64,000 bases of DNA from Adineta steineri. Its lineage: Eukaryota > Rotifera > Eurotatoria > Adinetida > Adinetidae. Below, piece by piece: positions 47,450 through 58,867 of this stretch. Position 1 is the first letter of the stretch; each line of letters opens with the position of its first letter. The position numbers and the translations under genes were made by a program. The stretch spans positions 911,526 through 975,525 of the forward strand of contig CAJNOI010000006.1 in NCBI GenBank assembly GCA_905250115.1, read 5' to 3'. The notes below the pieces were generated by a model. The model was not told the origin of the DNA and searched no databases. It saw only the letters and a list, made by a program, of their open reading frames with translations.

Positions 47450-48724
47450 ATTTTGATTATTAATTGTATATCTATATATTTAGATAAAAAGTTTTCAACT
47501 GGTATTTTTAAAAAACAAATAACAAGACCCATTATAACAACTCCTAGAAATAAAAATTATTGGTTTACAATAGTAAAAATATGCAGTTGTATTTTTTCTA
47601 TATTTAACAAATTAACACATTTAATATTTTCTGAGTCATTATATGAAAATTTTGTTCCTTTATCAATTGATTTTTCATTTCGAAGTTTTTCATCTTGAAG
47701 TCTTTTGGTGTTAAATATCAAAATTCTCACTGATATTTTATACCATTGATGGTCGGTTTAGTCAACTTCATACACTCACTGTTGATTTGATTAATAATTG
47801 TATATCAACAAATTTAATCGAAAATAAAGTTGGTTTTAAAAGAATATAAATTTATTTTACTTTTCTAGGAAAAAATTTTAAATCTAAAGTGGTTTGTTCT
47901 ATCATGTGCTCGGGAAATATTACATTATAAAGAATCACTTCTGTCACTTATTTATCGAATGTCAAATATAGAAAAACTTAGTTTATATCTTACAATTTAT
48001 GTTACTGATAAATTTATTGGTGGAAATGATTTACAGAAGAATATTATCGACCGTTTACCACAATTGAATCTATTTACATTTGATATTCGTTTAGTCATGT
48101 ATAAAAATGATCAAATGAATTTACCATCTAAAAACGACATTGAGGAGACATTTAGAGATTTTCAATATACGAAAATATCTTATGTTGATTATTTTCTAAA
48201 AAAAAAAGAGTCAATGTCATGTTTTTTCATACCCATCTGAAATGCCATATTATGTAGAGATAACAAATAATTTTCCAGGTGGATTATATCAATATGTTCG
48301 TTTTATATCATTATATGATGAATATTCTTTTGAACATGAATTTTTTATTAAAATTTCTCAATCATTTCCATTTATGGAAAAATTATCTTTAATTAATTAT
48401 CAATCACAAAAACATAAACAATCTTATAAATCAATAAATGATAATTATAATTCAACAATTGTTAAATATAATTATCTTGTTACACTTCATATTGGAGAAG
48501 TTCATGATGATTATATAGAAGAATTTTTATACAACACAAAAACATATTTTCATAGTAATATTGGGATTTATATCAAGTACAAATCATTAGAAAGAGTAAC
48601 ACATAATTTTACAAGAGATGTTTTACGAATTAATTGTGCTAAAATAAGTGAAATCTTTTTCTATGGAGAAAAAATTTATTGTAAATCTTTACGAGATTAT
48701 TTTCCTTGTGCAATAATACATTAA
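47450..48724 (+). pseudogene. Decayed F-box/LRR-like gene of a lineage-expanded family
   Basis: Consecutive blocks in changing frames look like one protein: IFNKLTHLIFSESLYENFV, DGRFSQLHTLTVDLIN, MSNIEKLSLYLTIYVTD, NIIDRLPQLNLFTFDIR, then ITNNFPGGLYQYVRFISL, FFIKISQSFPFMEKLSL and RVTHNFTRDVLRINCAK. The repeating leucine pattern with short helical starts is typical of the F-box/LRR-like proteins I associate with large bdelloid families. The last two blocks are each long and open (48241 separates them by a one-frame shift near an A-run at ~48200-48210). Several frame changes upstream indicate decay, though homopolymer sequencing error could explain one. I see no F-box N-terminus. Confidence 0.5.
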
Positions 48725-49537
48725 TTACTATTTAAATAAAACAAATTTATTACGTTATTTAAAGACAAACTTTTTCAAAAAAACGTATTCTTCTGAAAAA
48801 ACAATTGTAAAAAAAAGTCAATATTATCGTGTGTATGAAAAGTTCTTTTTTATTTAATAAAAGTGTTTAAATATGAACTAATCGATTTTCACTTTACACT
48901 AAGAGAAAATAAACCGATTTCAAGTTCACCAAAGTGCACAAATAATTTAAAATAAAGAAAGAATCGATGAATCATGTTTCTATTTATAACACATTAGAAT
49001 AATCTTCAGTCATATAACACGAACAGCAATAGATATTGAAATGTCTTGATATCAATTCTTAATTTAAAACCCAAATCTTTTCATTAACAAACCAGAAAGT
49101 ATGTTGAAATTTTGTTTAAACCTTATTATGTCAGCTTTCAAGTAAAAAATTGATAAAAATAATGCATGCTTTGTACTATGTCTCTTTTATTTCTACATTG
49201 TTTGCACCCTTCAAAAATATTTATTCTGTTCATCTACACGTCATCCATCGATGTGAAGCGAATGAAGCAAATATTTTTTTCATGATATTTCTTTTCTTTT
49301 CTTCGCCTCTTCATCTCACTTTATCAGTTTGACCACCATCTATTACTCTTACAAATACAGAACACGAATTTTTTTTCTTCTTTGAAAAGGAATAGATAAG
49401 AATTTTAGAACATAAATAAAGGGTAGCAAACTTCTTACTTTTAAGTTTATTGCGAAATTTCCAACATAAAAAATAACTAACAGAATTACCCTTATCTTGC
49501 AATGCATATGTACGTTTAATCATTAATTACAGAGAAA
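48725..49537. other. Intergenic gap upstream of the ART-MORN gene
   Basis: About 800 bp, AT-rich, without a recognisable gene. The ART start codon at 49538 follows CATTAATTACAG, a plausible splice or trans-splice acceptor. Confidence 0.5.
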
Positions 49538-50605
49538 ATGCATCGCTTCACCGATATAGAATCAACTTCTAAACGATTACCACCTGTTTATGGCTATCTA
49601 GCTGATCAATTACTACCTTTAAAAGAAGCTATCAAACCCATCTTATCTCAAATTGATCAGTTGGAAGATTTTAGCACACTAGCGAGAAATAAATGTCATT
49701 TTCCTTCTGAACATGGTCTTACTCGTGATGAATCAGCTGCAATTTACCTTTACACAATGGAATGGGGAGGCAATAGTTTCTACCAAGTTATTAATCGTGC
49801 TCTTCGTGCTGAAGATCGATCTTCTTTAGAGCCGTGGTTCGCTTATCTTAAGCTATTTGATTCTGCCGTACAAAAGTTACCTACTCTTCGAAAGAATCTA
49901 TGGCGTGGTGTTCCAGAAGATATTACGAGACTCTTTAAGAAAGGCGATGAATTTATATGGTGGACGATCAGCTCATGTTCAACATCACTTAGTACTATTC
50001 AGCATTTTCTTGGATCCAAGTCAACAGTATTCTTAATTGAAGCAATCAACGGAAAAGATATCTCAAAATATACCAATTTTCCAGCTGAAACTGAAGTAGT
50101 TCTTTGCCCAGGTACCCGACTTCGTGTGAAAGGTGATCCACTAGATCATTCACCAATGCATTTAATCCATCTAGAAGAAATTACTTGTGATCACAAGGAA
50201 GAGCAACCTTTCACCTTTCAACAAACAACACCAAACACGTTCACTACTCACACTGATTCATTTGGCAATAAATACCAAGGACAAATCAAAGATGGAAAAA
50301 AGCACGGTGAAGGGAAAATAGATCATACAGATGGTTCTCACTACGAGTCCTTCTATTCAAAAATTATTTCTCAATGTCATTTTTATTGAAACAGATTGTT
50401 TCTATATCGTTCTCATCCAATAAGAGAATACTCAAAGGGACAATGGAAAAACGACCAGAAACATGGTAAAGGTAAATTCACCTGGGGACCAAAAAATGAG
50501 AAAGCAGGTGACAACTACGAGGGAGATTATAATAATGATATAATATCAGGTCAAGGTATCTACATTTACGCTAATGACGATAGATACGAGTTCAGATATT
50601 CTTAA
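49538..50605 (+). CDS. Arginine-type ADP-ribosyltransferase with MORN repeats
   Basis: Two exons (49538-50346, 50425-50605) encode 329 residues. The first ~225 form an ART domain of the R-S-E class, which transfers ADP-ribose from NAD+ to target proteins: Arg in NLWRGVPEDI (~122), the Ser-Thr-Ser region ISSCSTSLS (~145-150), and the ExE signature FPAETEVVLCPG (~184-186). The acid two residues before the catalytic Glu favours Arg specificity. MORN repeats follow (YQGQIKDGKKHGEGKIDH; then GQWKNDQKHGKGKF; YEGDYNNDIISGQGIYIY), motifs that bind lipid or form rods. No signal peptide is seen, so a cytosolic or membrane-peripheral protein is likely. The end is placed at the stop after DDRYEFRYS; continuation into the array downstream cannot be excluded. 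Target unknown. Confidence 0.78.
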
Positions 50606-53600
50606 ACTATTTGTGTATATCTAAATAATTAAAAAGAGCGGCATGTATATTACCGTCACATCGTAAAAAAACATCATCTGGGACAGTTTAAAGACAACAA
50701 AATGCATGGCGAAGGCAAAATGGATTATGCTGATGGTCAATCCTACGAGTTGAGACGCTCATAAATTGCTACTCCTCATGTTAGTAGTTCGTGTATGTTG
50801 CATTGCAAATCATGCTACACATTAAGAGAATGGACACTGGGACAATGGAAAGATGGCAATCCGCATGGTGAAGGTAAATCGACTTTTCCTGATGGTTCAT
50901 GGTACAAGTTAATACATTCACAAATCCCTAGTCTTCCTGTCACAAGTGTCTGTACACTGCATTGGAATTCCTGCTACATATTAAGAGAATAGACACTGGG
51001 ACAATGGAAAGATCACATTCCGCATGGTGAAGGGGAAAAGGTTTCTGCTGATGGAGATCAATACGAGTTGATATATTCACGAATCATTAGACCTCCTATC
51101 ACAAGCACCTGTAGATTGCATTGCTAATCGCGATACACCGTAAGAGAATAGACAATGGGACAATGGAAAGATGGCAAACAGAACGGTCAAGGGAAAATAG
51201 TTTATGCTAATGGAGATCGATACGAGTTGATATATTCACAAATAATTATTCTTCCAGCTACAAGTGTTTGCACATTGCGGGGACAATCGTGATATACAGT
51301 AACAGAATAGACCACGGGACAGTGGAAAGACGGCAATCCGCATGGTGATGGGGAAAAGGTTTTTGCTAGTGGGAATCGATACGAGTTGCTCTATTCACAA
51401 ACTAATCCTCCTTGTGCTACAAACGCCTTTGCATTGCAATACTAATCATGATCTACAGTAAGAGAATACACACTGGGGCAATGGAAAGATGGCAAACAGA
51501 ATGGTGAAGGCAAATTGATTGCTCCTGATGGTTCATGGTACGAGTTAATACATTCACAAATCACTACTCTTCCTGTTACAAGCGTCTGTACTTTGCATTG
51601 ACATTCGTAATATATAGTACGCAAATATATACTGGGACAATGGAAAGATGGTGAAGAGAATGGTAACGGTAAATTGATTGCCCCTGATGGTTCAGGGTAC
51701 GAGTTGATATATTCACAAATCACTACTCTTCCTGTTATAATTATCTGTACACTGCATTGGGAGTCATGATACACAGAAAAAAAATAGACCATGGGACAGT
51801 GGAAAGATGGCAATCCGCATGGTGAAGGGAAAAAGGTTTTTGCTAGTGGGAATCGATACGAGTTGCTCTGTTCACAAACTAATTCTCCTTGTGCTACAAA
51901 CGCCTTTACATAGCAATACTAATCATGAACTACAGTAAGAGTATATACACTGGGACAATGGAAAGATGGCAAACAGAATGGTAAAGGCAAATTGATTGCT
52001 CCTGATGGTTCATGGTACGAGGGGCAATGGGAAGATGGCAAACAGAATGGTGAGGGCAAACTGATTTTTCCTAATGGTTCATGGTACGAGTTAATACATT
52101 CACAAATCACTACTCTTCCATCTACAAGCGCCTGTGTATTGCATTGGGAATCATGCTATATAGTAAGAGAATAGATATCGGGGAAATGGAAAGATGGCAA
52201 ACAGAATGGTGCAGGAAAAAAGGTGTCTGTTAGTGGAAATCGATCCGAGTTGATATATTCACAAATCACTAGTCCTCATATTAGAAGTGCCAGTACGTTC
52301 CATTGTTATTTATAACATACAGTAAGCGAATAGACAATGGGACAATGGAGAGATGGTAAGCGGCATGGTAAAGGCAAAATCGTTTATGCTAATGGAGATC
52401 AATACGAGTTGATATATTCACAATTCATTAGACCCCCGATTACAAGCACCGGTAGATTGCATTGCTAATTGGGATACACAGTAAGAGAATAGAGAGGGGG
52501 ACAATGGAAAGATGGCAAACAGAATGGTGAAGGCAAAAAGGTTTATAGTAATGGAGCCCAATATGTGTTGATATATTCACAAATCATTACTCTTCCTTCT
52601 ACAAATACCTGTACATTGATTTCGGAATCATGATATAAAGTTAGGGAATAGACAGGGGGACAATGGATAGATGGCAAACAGAATGGTGAAGGCAAATTGA
52701 TTGTTCTCGATGGTTCATGGTACGAGTTGATATATTCATGATTCACTACTCTTCCAGCTACAAGTGCCTGTAGATTGCATTGCTAATCGGGATACACAGT
52801 CAGAGAATAAACAATGGGCCAATGGAAAGATGGCAAACAGAATGGTAAAGGGAGAGAGGTTTATAGTGATGGAGCTCAATATGCGTTGATATATTCACAA
52901 ATCACTATTCTTCCTGCTGCAAACGTTTGTACATTTCATTGGGAATAATGATATACAGGAAGAGAATAGAGAGGGGGACAATGGAAAGATGGCAAACAGA
53001 ATGGTGAAGGCAAATTGATTGCTCCTGACAGTTCATGGTACGAGTTGATACGTTCACAAATCACTACTCTTCCAGCTACAAGTGCCTGTGTATTGCATTG
53101 GGAGTCATTATATACAGTAAGAGAATAGACATTGGGGCAGTGGAAAAATGGCAAACAGAATGGTGAAGGGAAAGAGGTTTTTCCGAGTGGAGATCGATAT
53201 GAGTTGATGTATTCACAAGTGACTACTCTTCTTACTGCGAATGTCTATACATTGCATTGGGAACAATGATATAGAGTAAGAGAACAGACAGGGGGACAAT
53301 GGAAAGATGGTAAACGGAATGGTCAAGGCACATTCAGTAATGCTTATGGAGATCAATACGAGTTGATATATTCACATATCATCAGTCTTGCTGACATAAG
53401 TACTTGTATATTGCATTGGTTGTCATAATACCCAGTCAGAAAATAGAGACTGGGAGAATTGAAAGACAACAATAGACATGGTCACGGTACATTCAGTAGT
53501 GCTTGTGGGGATCGATACGAGTTGATATATTCATGAATTACTGTTATTTCTGTGGCATGTGCTTGGACATTGAATCAGTAATCATGATAGAGGGTAAGAA

Positions 53601-54010
53601 AACAGACACTGGGAGAATGGAGAGACAATAAAAGACATGGTCAAGGCACATTTCGTAATGCGATTGGAGATCAATACGTGTCTATTTATTCATAAATTGC
53701 TACTCTTTCTACAACAAGTGCCTGTATAGTGGATTGGTAATCATGATATACGGCAAGAAAATAGATATTGGGAGAATGGAAAAACAACAGAAAGTATGGT
53801 ATGGGCAAAATGGTTTATGCTGATGGTTCACGGGGCGAGATAATATATTCACGGATTACTACGCTTTCTTTTACAAGTGTCTATATGTTATATTGGTAAT
53901 TGTGGTAGGTAGTTAGGATATTGTTACTGGGAAAATGGAAAGACGATAAGTTGCGTGCTAAAGGGAAACGATTTAATGCTGATGGTTCACGGAAGGAGCT
54001 GAGCTTTGCA
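50425..54010 (+). repeat. Tandem array of ~159-bp MORN exon-intron units
   Basis: The anchor GGGACAATGG (with variants) recurs about 23 times between 50437 and 53940, mostly at 158-160 bp intervals (e.g. about 50838, 50998, 51157, 51316, 51474, 51633, 51792, 51951, then 52178 to 53929). Each unit is ~80 bp encoding a MORN repeat (GQWKDGKQNGEGK...PDGSWYE) plus ~80 bp of intron-like spacer. One pair (51951 and 52021) is joined without the spacer, 70 bp apart, as YEGQWEDGKQNGEGK. Divergence grows towards the right end. Most downstream units are no longer open in the MORN frame, so the array is mainly a decaying extension of the ART-MORN gene. Confidence 0.85.
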
Positions 54011-55080
54011 CATAACACTTCTCTTTTTATTTCGATAGCTTGTACATGGCTATGATTATTGTGATGTGTAGTAAGAGAATAATCAGTGGAGTCATGTGTT
54101 ATTGTTTGATTTAAATAAATGTTGTTTTTTTTTTCGTACCGGAAAAGAGACGTACAGGGTACCGCACAAATTTTGCAAATTGCCTTTTTAGGATATATGT
54201 CAGTTAAAGAACAATGATAGCATCATCTTTTCAGTACAGGATGTGAGATTAGTAGTTCTCTAGAGAATATCAGTATTAAATCTTACCGCTATATTCCGAT
54301 CATTTTTTCTATTGTCAAAATAAAACGTATCGGGAAAATGTTACTTCGGAACATGTTTACAGCAAAAGAATGTCTGAAAATGTGTTTCTTTTGTGTACAT
54401 TTTAAGATATGTGGCAGATAATACCTTAGTTTTCGTTTGAGTGTCTATCGTTGAAAGCTATATAGAATCTATGTAAAGAAATAGGCAGTGGTTCTCTATT
54501 AGTGGTCCTTTTAAATAATTAAAATGGACGATCTACTTGATATTTCCCTTTGTTATTTCATCGAGTACGAGGAGAATGCTTTTAGAAGTCAGTTATTTAT
54601 TTGAAAACAAAGGCCTATAATGGAATCGTAAAAGATAGTCAAACTACAATGATACCAAGTAACTACCAAGAAAGCTCAGCGATAATCATCTGACCCTTAT
54701 GTTTTGTAGCCGAGTAAACCCTGTGTAGAAGTGCATCAATAACTTGTGGTATTCAGTGCAAGTTAACGTTCATCTAGAGATGTACAGTGTCAGTTTACTG
54801 ATCACCGACTTCCACTGAGAAAGATGTTCACTGGCACTGAAGGCATCAGTATCAGTGATGACCGTGTCACTGAAAGATCGGGATCAGTGCTCACTGAGCA
54901 CTGAAGTATCAGTGGCTACTGTGCCAACAAAAGATCGGTGTCAGTGTTCACGGAGCACTGAAAGCGTCAGTGTCAGTGATTACCGAGTAGAGTCCTGCAT
55001 GTTGATGTCGATAATAGTAATCAATGAGCTATATTAGTATATATTATAATAAATTTTCTATTCGTTTAATTTATACATAC
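54011..55080. other. Region between the MORN array and the SH2 fragment
   Basis: About 1 kb without a recognisable gene. I looked for the kinase domain and remaining SH2 end expected downstream of the minus-strand SH2 gene and found neither. It contains the minisatellite listed separately. Confidence 0.55.
54790..54990 (+). repeat. ~58-63-bp minisatellite built on CACTGA/TCAGTG
   Basis: About three and a half imperfect units containing ATCAGTG...ACTG(A)...AAAGATCGG...TCAGTG(T)TCAC(T)GAGCACTGAA. CACTGA and its complement TCAGTG both recur, so single strands could fold into multiple short hairpins. It lies just beside the truncated end of the SH2 gene. Confidence 0.7.
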
Positions 55081-56174
55081 TTGAACAATACTACCGAATT
55101 GATTGATACGCATAGATTTATTAGCTGATGCAAATTGTAAACGACCATTTGCTGTTTGTTGAATTATATAATGATGATATTCTCGTTGATAACATAGACT
55201 CAATGAATAATATTCACGAGATCGTTTGTCACCTCGTTTTTCACGTACTCTAAATAATAACGAATACATTGACATAATCAAATATATATGGATATATATA
55301 CATACAGAAATAAGCCACTTTTTCCACCCGCATTTTTCAAACGAATTTCTGCTTCTTGTCGACTAATACGAGAATGAAACCATGGTTCACCTTCATGTAA
55401 ACCTCTAAGATTTTAAATATATAATTATATCATACAACACTAATATAAAAAATCAATACTTTAATACTCGTCGTTCATAAATATATCTTTTATATGTTAA
55501 TTTTTCTTTAATTGGTATCTAGAAATAATCGAAAATATTTTAATAAATAAAATTATTCGATCGTTTATTCTTACTTCAGTATCAGTACTTGAAGCTTCTT
55601 GACAAATTTTACTCATATACAAGTCACTTGTAAGTAAAGGTACACACCAAAATTGTATAAAATTATGATCCTTTGAAGGAAAAAAAATAGAATTAAATGA
55701 TATAAAAAAAATTTGAATTTTACAAATGGTCGTTGACATGGAATAGATAATGTTGTAATAAGTGCATCGGCATTTTTTTGAAAATAATTTATTAATTCCA
55801 TGGGTCCAGGAAATTCCATTTGTTCAGAAACTTTTCCTGATCGACGCTGACCATTTAGTCTACTATCATTATTTGTTAGAGAAAATTTTTCCTAAGCACG
55901 TGATCCATTAAGAACAACATTATCATTTAAAAGACGATCAATACGATAATGATAAAATCTTTAATAATAGACAAAACAAAAAGAATTTTAAGCTTTAAGT
56001 TTTTTTTCCTAATTACCGTTTTAAATAACATAATGTAATAGCATAAGCACCGGCTTCTTCAAATTTTTCTCGTATAAGATATAAACCATTTTTTAAACCT
56101 GTTTGTTCGGGAATTTCTTCAGCATCTTGTCGAGTTATTCGTCCCCAATAGAATAGTGCATCAAATAAATCCAT
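55081..56174 (-). pseudogene. Truncated SYK/ZAP70-like tandem-SH2 gene
   Basis: The minus strand encodes an N-terminal SH2 (MDLFDALFYWGRITRQDAEE, GLKNGLYLIREKFEE, FYHYRIDRLLND, then PMELINYFQKNADALITTL), a linker, and a second SH2 (GEPWFHSRISRQEAEIRL, GLFLVREKRGD, YYSLSLCYQREYHHYII, SMRINQFGSIVQ). Two SH2 domains in this order with the phosphotyrosine-binding Arg of FLVR/YLIR in each match SYK, ZAP70 and invertebrate SHARK-type kinases, which bind doubly phosphorylated ITAMs. The second SH2 stops before its last strand and no kinase domain follows; one in-frame stop also falls inside the first SH2. It is therefore a partial gene, unless rearranged exons lie outside the window. Confidence 0.7.
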
Positions 56175-58867
56175 ACTGACATTGACTTTTTTTGTATTGT
56201 TATATTTGTTTTTAAGTTGATGTATTTTTTGTTTGGTTTATTTGACAAAAAAGATAGTAGACTAATTGGTAACATATTTGTATACCTTTTGTTCAATTAA
56301 TAGAAACGAATAGTGAATAATCGACAGAACGAGCATAAAAAGGGTGTGGGTGTGAGTGGGTTATGAGATGATAGACACCCACACTCACACCCAGCTATAT
56401 GAATTGAATCAATCTTCGTATGTGACTACAAACACCATGTTTCAGTTGCGTTGATACTAATGATATATTTCATTCATATAGATCTTGAGGCAGATAGTCA
56501 GATTAAGACTTCATTAACATCAATAGGTATTCCCTAACTTCAAATAACAAAAATGTCTCGATAATATTGACTTAATATATTCTATATTTTTTTGTATGTT
56601 TCAATAAGTAAATATTTATCGATTGTTATAGTAAAGAAGATTAATTGGTGTTATCAAGAGAATTATGGAAATAATTTGTAAAAATGTATCTGTTACATGT
56701 TCTATTAAGAGAAATATTATTTAAACTTATTTATCTCATTGATAATTTGTTCATATCAAAGATATATATATCGAATTCTTGGAACGATTTCATTCGAACA
56801 CAAAAATAAGTTTTTCTAATAAAAATTTTTGAGAAGACATAGGTAGTATTTGTCATTGATTATATGAATGCAAGTGTATTGATTATCATGTAGAAACAAA
56901 AATGAGAAGAAATAATGATGTAAAAGTAGAGAATCAGAAAATTAAACAAAAAGAATCTTTGTAAAATAGATATTATAAATGTCAATTACACAGAAAAACT
57001 TTGCTTAAATTTCTATATTTTAATAATTCAAAGAATTAGTTTACATCTTAATGTTTTTCGATCGATACCACAAGCTAAATCTGAATATTTGAACTTAGTA
57101 TCGATGTTGAAGATAGTTATTATCAATTGTCTTGCAAGAAAAATACAGATATTTGATCAAGAACTAGGATCAGTACGTAATACTCCCTTTCAATAACACT
57201 TTTATTGTATGTAAAAAGTACAAAATGCTATACAAATAATGTTGTTTATTATCTTCCTCTACACAGCTTAATACATTCGTCTTTCAGCATATATTAGTTT
57301 AAATCCACAAAATAATTTTTGAATATTGATGATAATTCTATCCTTTTTTGTCATGTCTCCATATGATTTTGTTGGAAATGCCTCCGTTACATCTGGATAC
57401 AATTAGAATTTCTCGATCAGTTAGTTGAATACATTTCTATAACGAGTTATAATGTGAACATTACGTGAAGAATGATGTGAGTATACTTGACGATAAAAGA
57501 TGAATATAACATCATCATTTACTTATATTTTCTATTTGCAAGTGATAAATAATAGGCAACACTGTAATAAAATGTTGCACTCACATAAAATCCAACCGTT
57601 GCTAAATTATTGTAATTTTCCTATTAATATAAAAATCATCGATATTTCGAACGGGTAAACTATTAACTTATGAAATTAGAGATGGCAATGTTCAAAAAAA
57701 ATCAAGTTTAATTACTGTATAATATAATATTCCATTTTAAACACGACGTAAAGTTATACAGGATGTAACATAGACAGGCATGGTTCGATTCGGTGAAAAC
57801 GTGTACTGTGTTCATCTCTGCTATATAATGAATATTAATTTAGATATAATTATAATTGAGCTATTACTTAAGTCTGATGCTCTACATATTTCTTGAACAT
57901 ATACGATACATCTGTTATACATTGTTATTTTCAAACTAAATCCTATATCAGATTCAGGGGTAGTGCGAGTCAGCCAACATTGGGGAGGAGTGTAGCATAA
58001 ATTTTCGGAGTAAAAAGATAAATTTCGCGTTTTTTAGGGGTTATCAATAAGAGTAAAATTATTTTCTAAACTACCTGTCTTACCAACAATAGTTGTTGCA
58101 TTTAATTGTTCAATTTGAAAAAATTGAATTCGATAGTTAAATGGATCAAGTGTAATATCTCATGGAGAATGACATTGTGTTAATGATGCTCCATTTGATT
58201 AATATAAGGCTGTGATGTGAGTAACTGAAAAAGATAGATATGTGTCGAACAACGTAACCACGGCGGCTAAAAAAATCGATTAAATCACTCAAAATAATAT
58301 ATTATAATCGATTCTTAATCACAATGAAGAAAAAACATATTTTTCTCCGTTTTCTAATTATCGACCGAACTACTCGACTCTTATCTCGGAATCCCTGCAT
58401 CGACAAAATGGAAGTAAACATTAGAGCAAGCTGTGATGCCCTTATCTCTTACTTCTAGATTCATTATAGCTCCATATGTACTCATTAACACAAAAAAATC
58501 AATGATCTTGATTAAGATCAGATGTTGCACGGTGTTTTTACATGAATATAAAAACGACAACAAAGTTTTGTAGAAGAATAATTTTCTTGCTTATTTTGTA
58601 ACTGATATTTATAGAGGAAAAGAACGGTATAAGAAACAACTGAGTAGTCATTTTCTGTTTTCTTTCATCAACATTTATCTTGAGTAGTTGTCATATGTTC
58701 TCTCTTCTGATTTTTTTTCTCTAACTGTTATATCAGCATGATGAATATATGATTTTAACATAATGTATGTAGTACCGATTCTTTTTTATTTACTTTCTTT
58801 GCGTATTTTTCTACCTCTTGTACATTTACTTTGATTTTAGGTTGAAACATTTGTGGTGATATATCTA
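56175..58867. other. Intergenic region, mostly without features
   Basis: About 2.7 kb. It contains a GT-rich hairpin (56339-56395) and, around 58060-58230 on the minus strand, a possible remnant (NGASLTQCHSP, then DITLDPFNYRIQFFQIEQLN and ATTIVGKTG) with the rhythm of an NHL-type beta-propeller repeat, interrupted and too short to call. A slightly GC-richer patch lies at 57955-58030. Otherwise AT-rich with no gene seen. Confidence 0.5.
56339..56395. repeat. GT-rich imperfect inverted repeat with TGTGGG motif
   Basis: GGGTGTGGGTGTGAGTGGG is followed after about 14 bp by ACACCCACACTCACACCC, nearly its reverse complement, so it can form a hairpin of ~14-18 bp with one bulge. The shared core ACTCACACCCA also occurs at about 47139-47149. 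Confidence 0.65.

Noticed and set aside
51442-53154. Several minus-strand open frames of 60-120 codons inside the repeat array
   Set aside because: They repeat with the same 159-bp period and are mirror frames of the plus-strand MORN units; the period divisible by three keeps them open.
50425-54010. Regularly spaced repeats as a CRISPR-like array
   Set aside because: Repeat units and spacers are both similar between copies, the unit codes a MORN repeat, and the setting is an animal nuclear genome.
58060-58240. Possible NHL-repeat gene fragment on the minus strand
   Set aside because: Too short and interrupted to call as a gene; noted only in the gap description.
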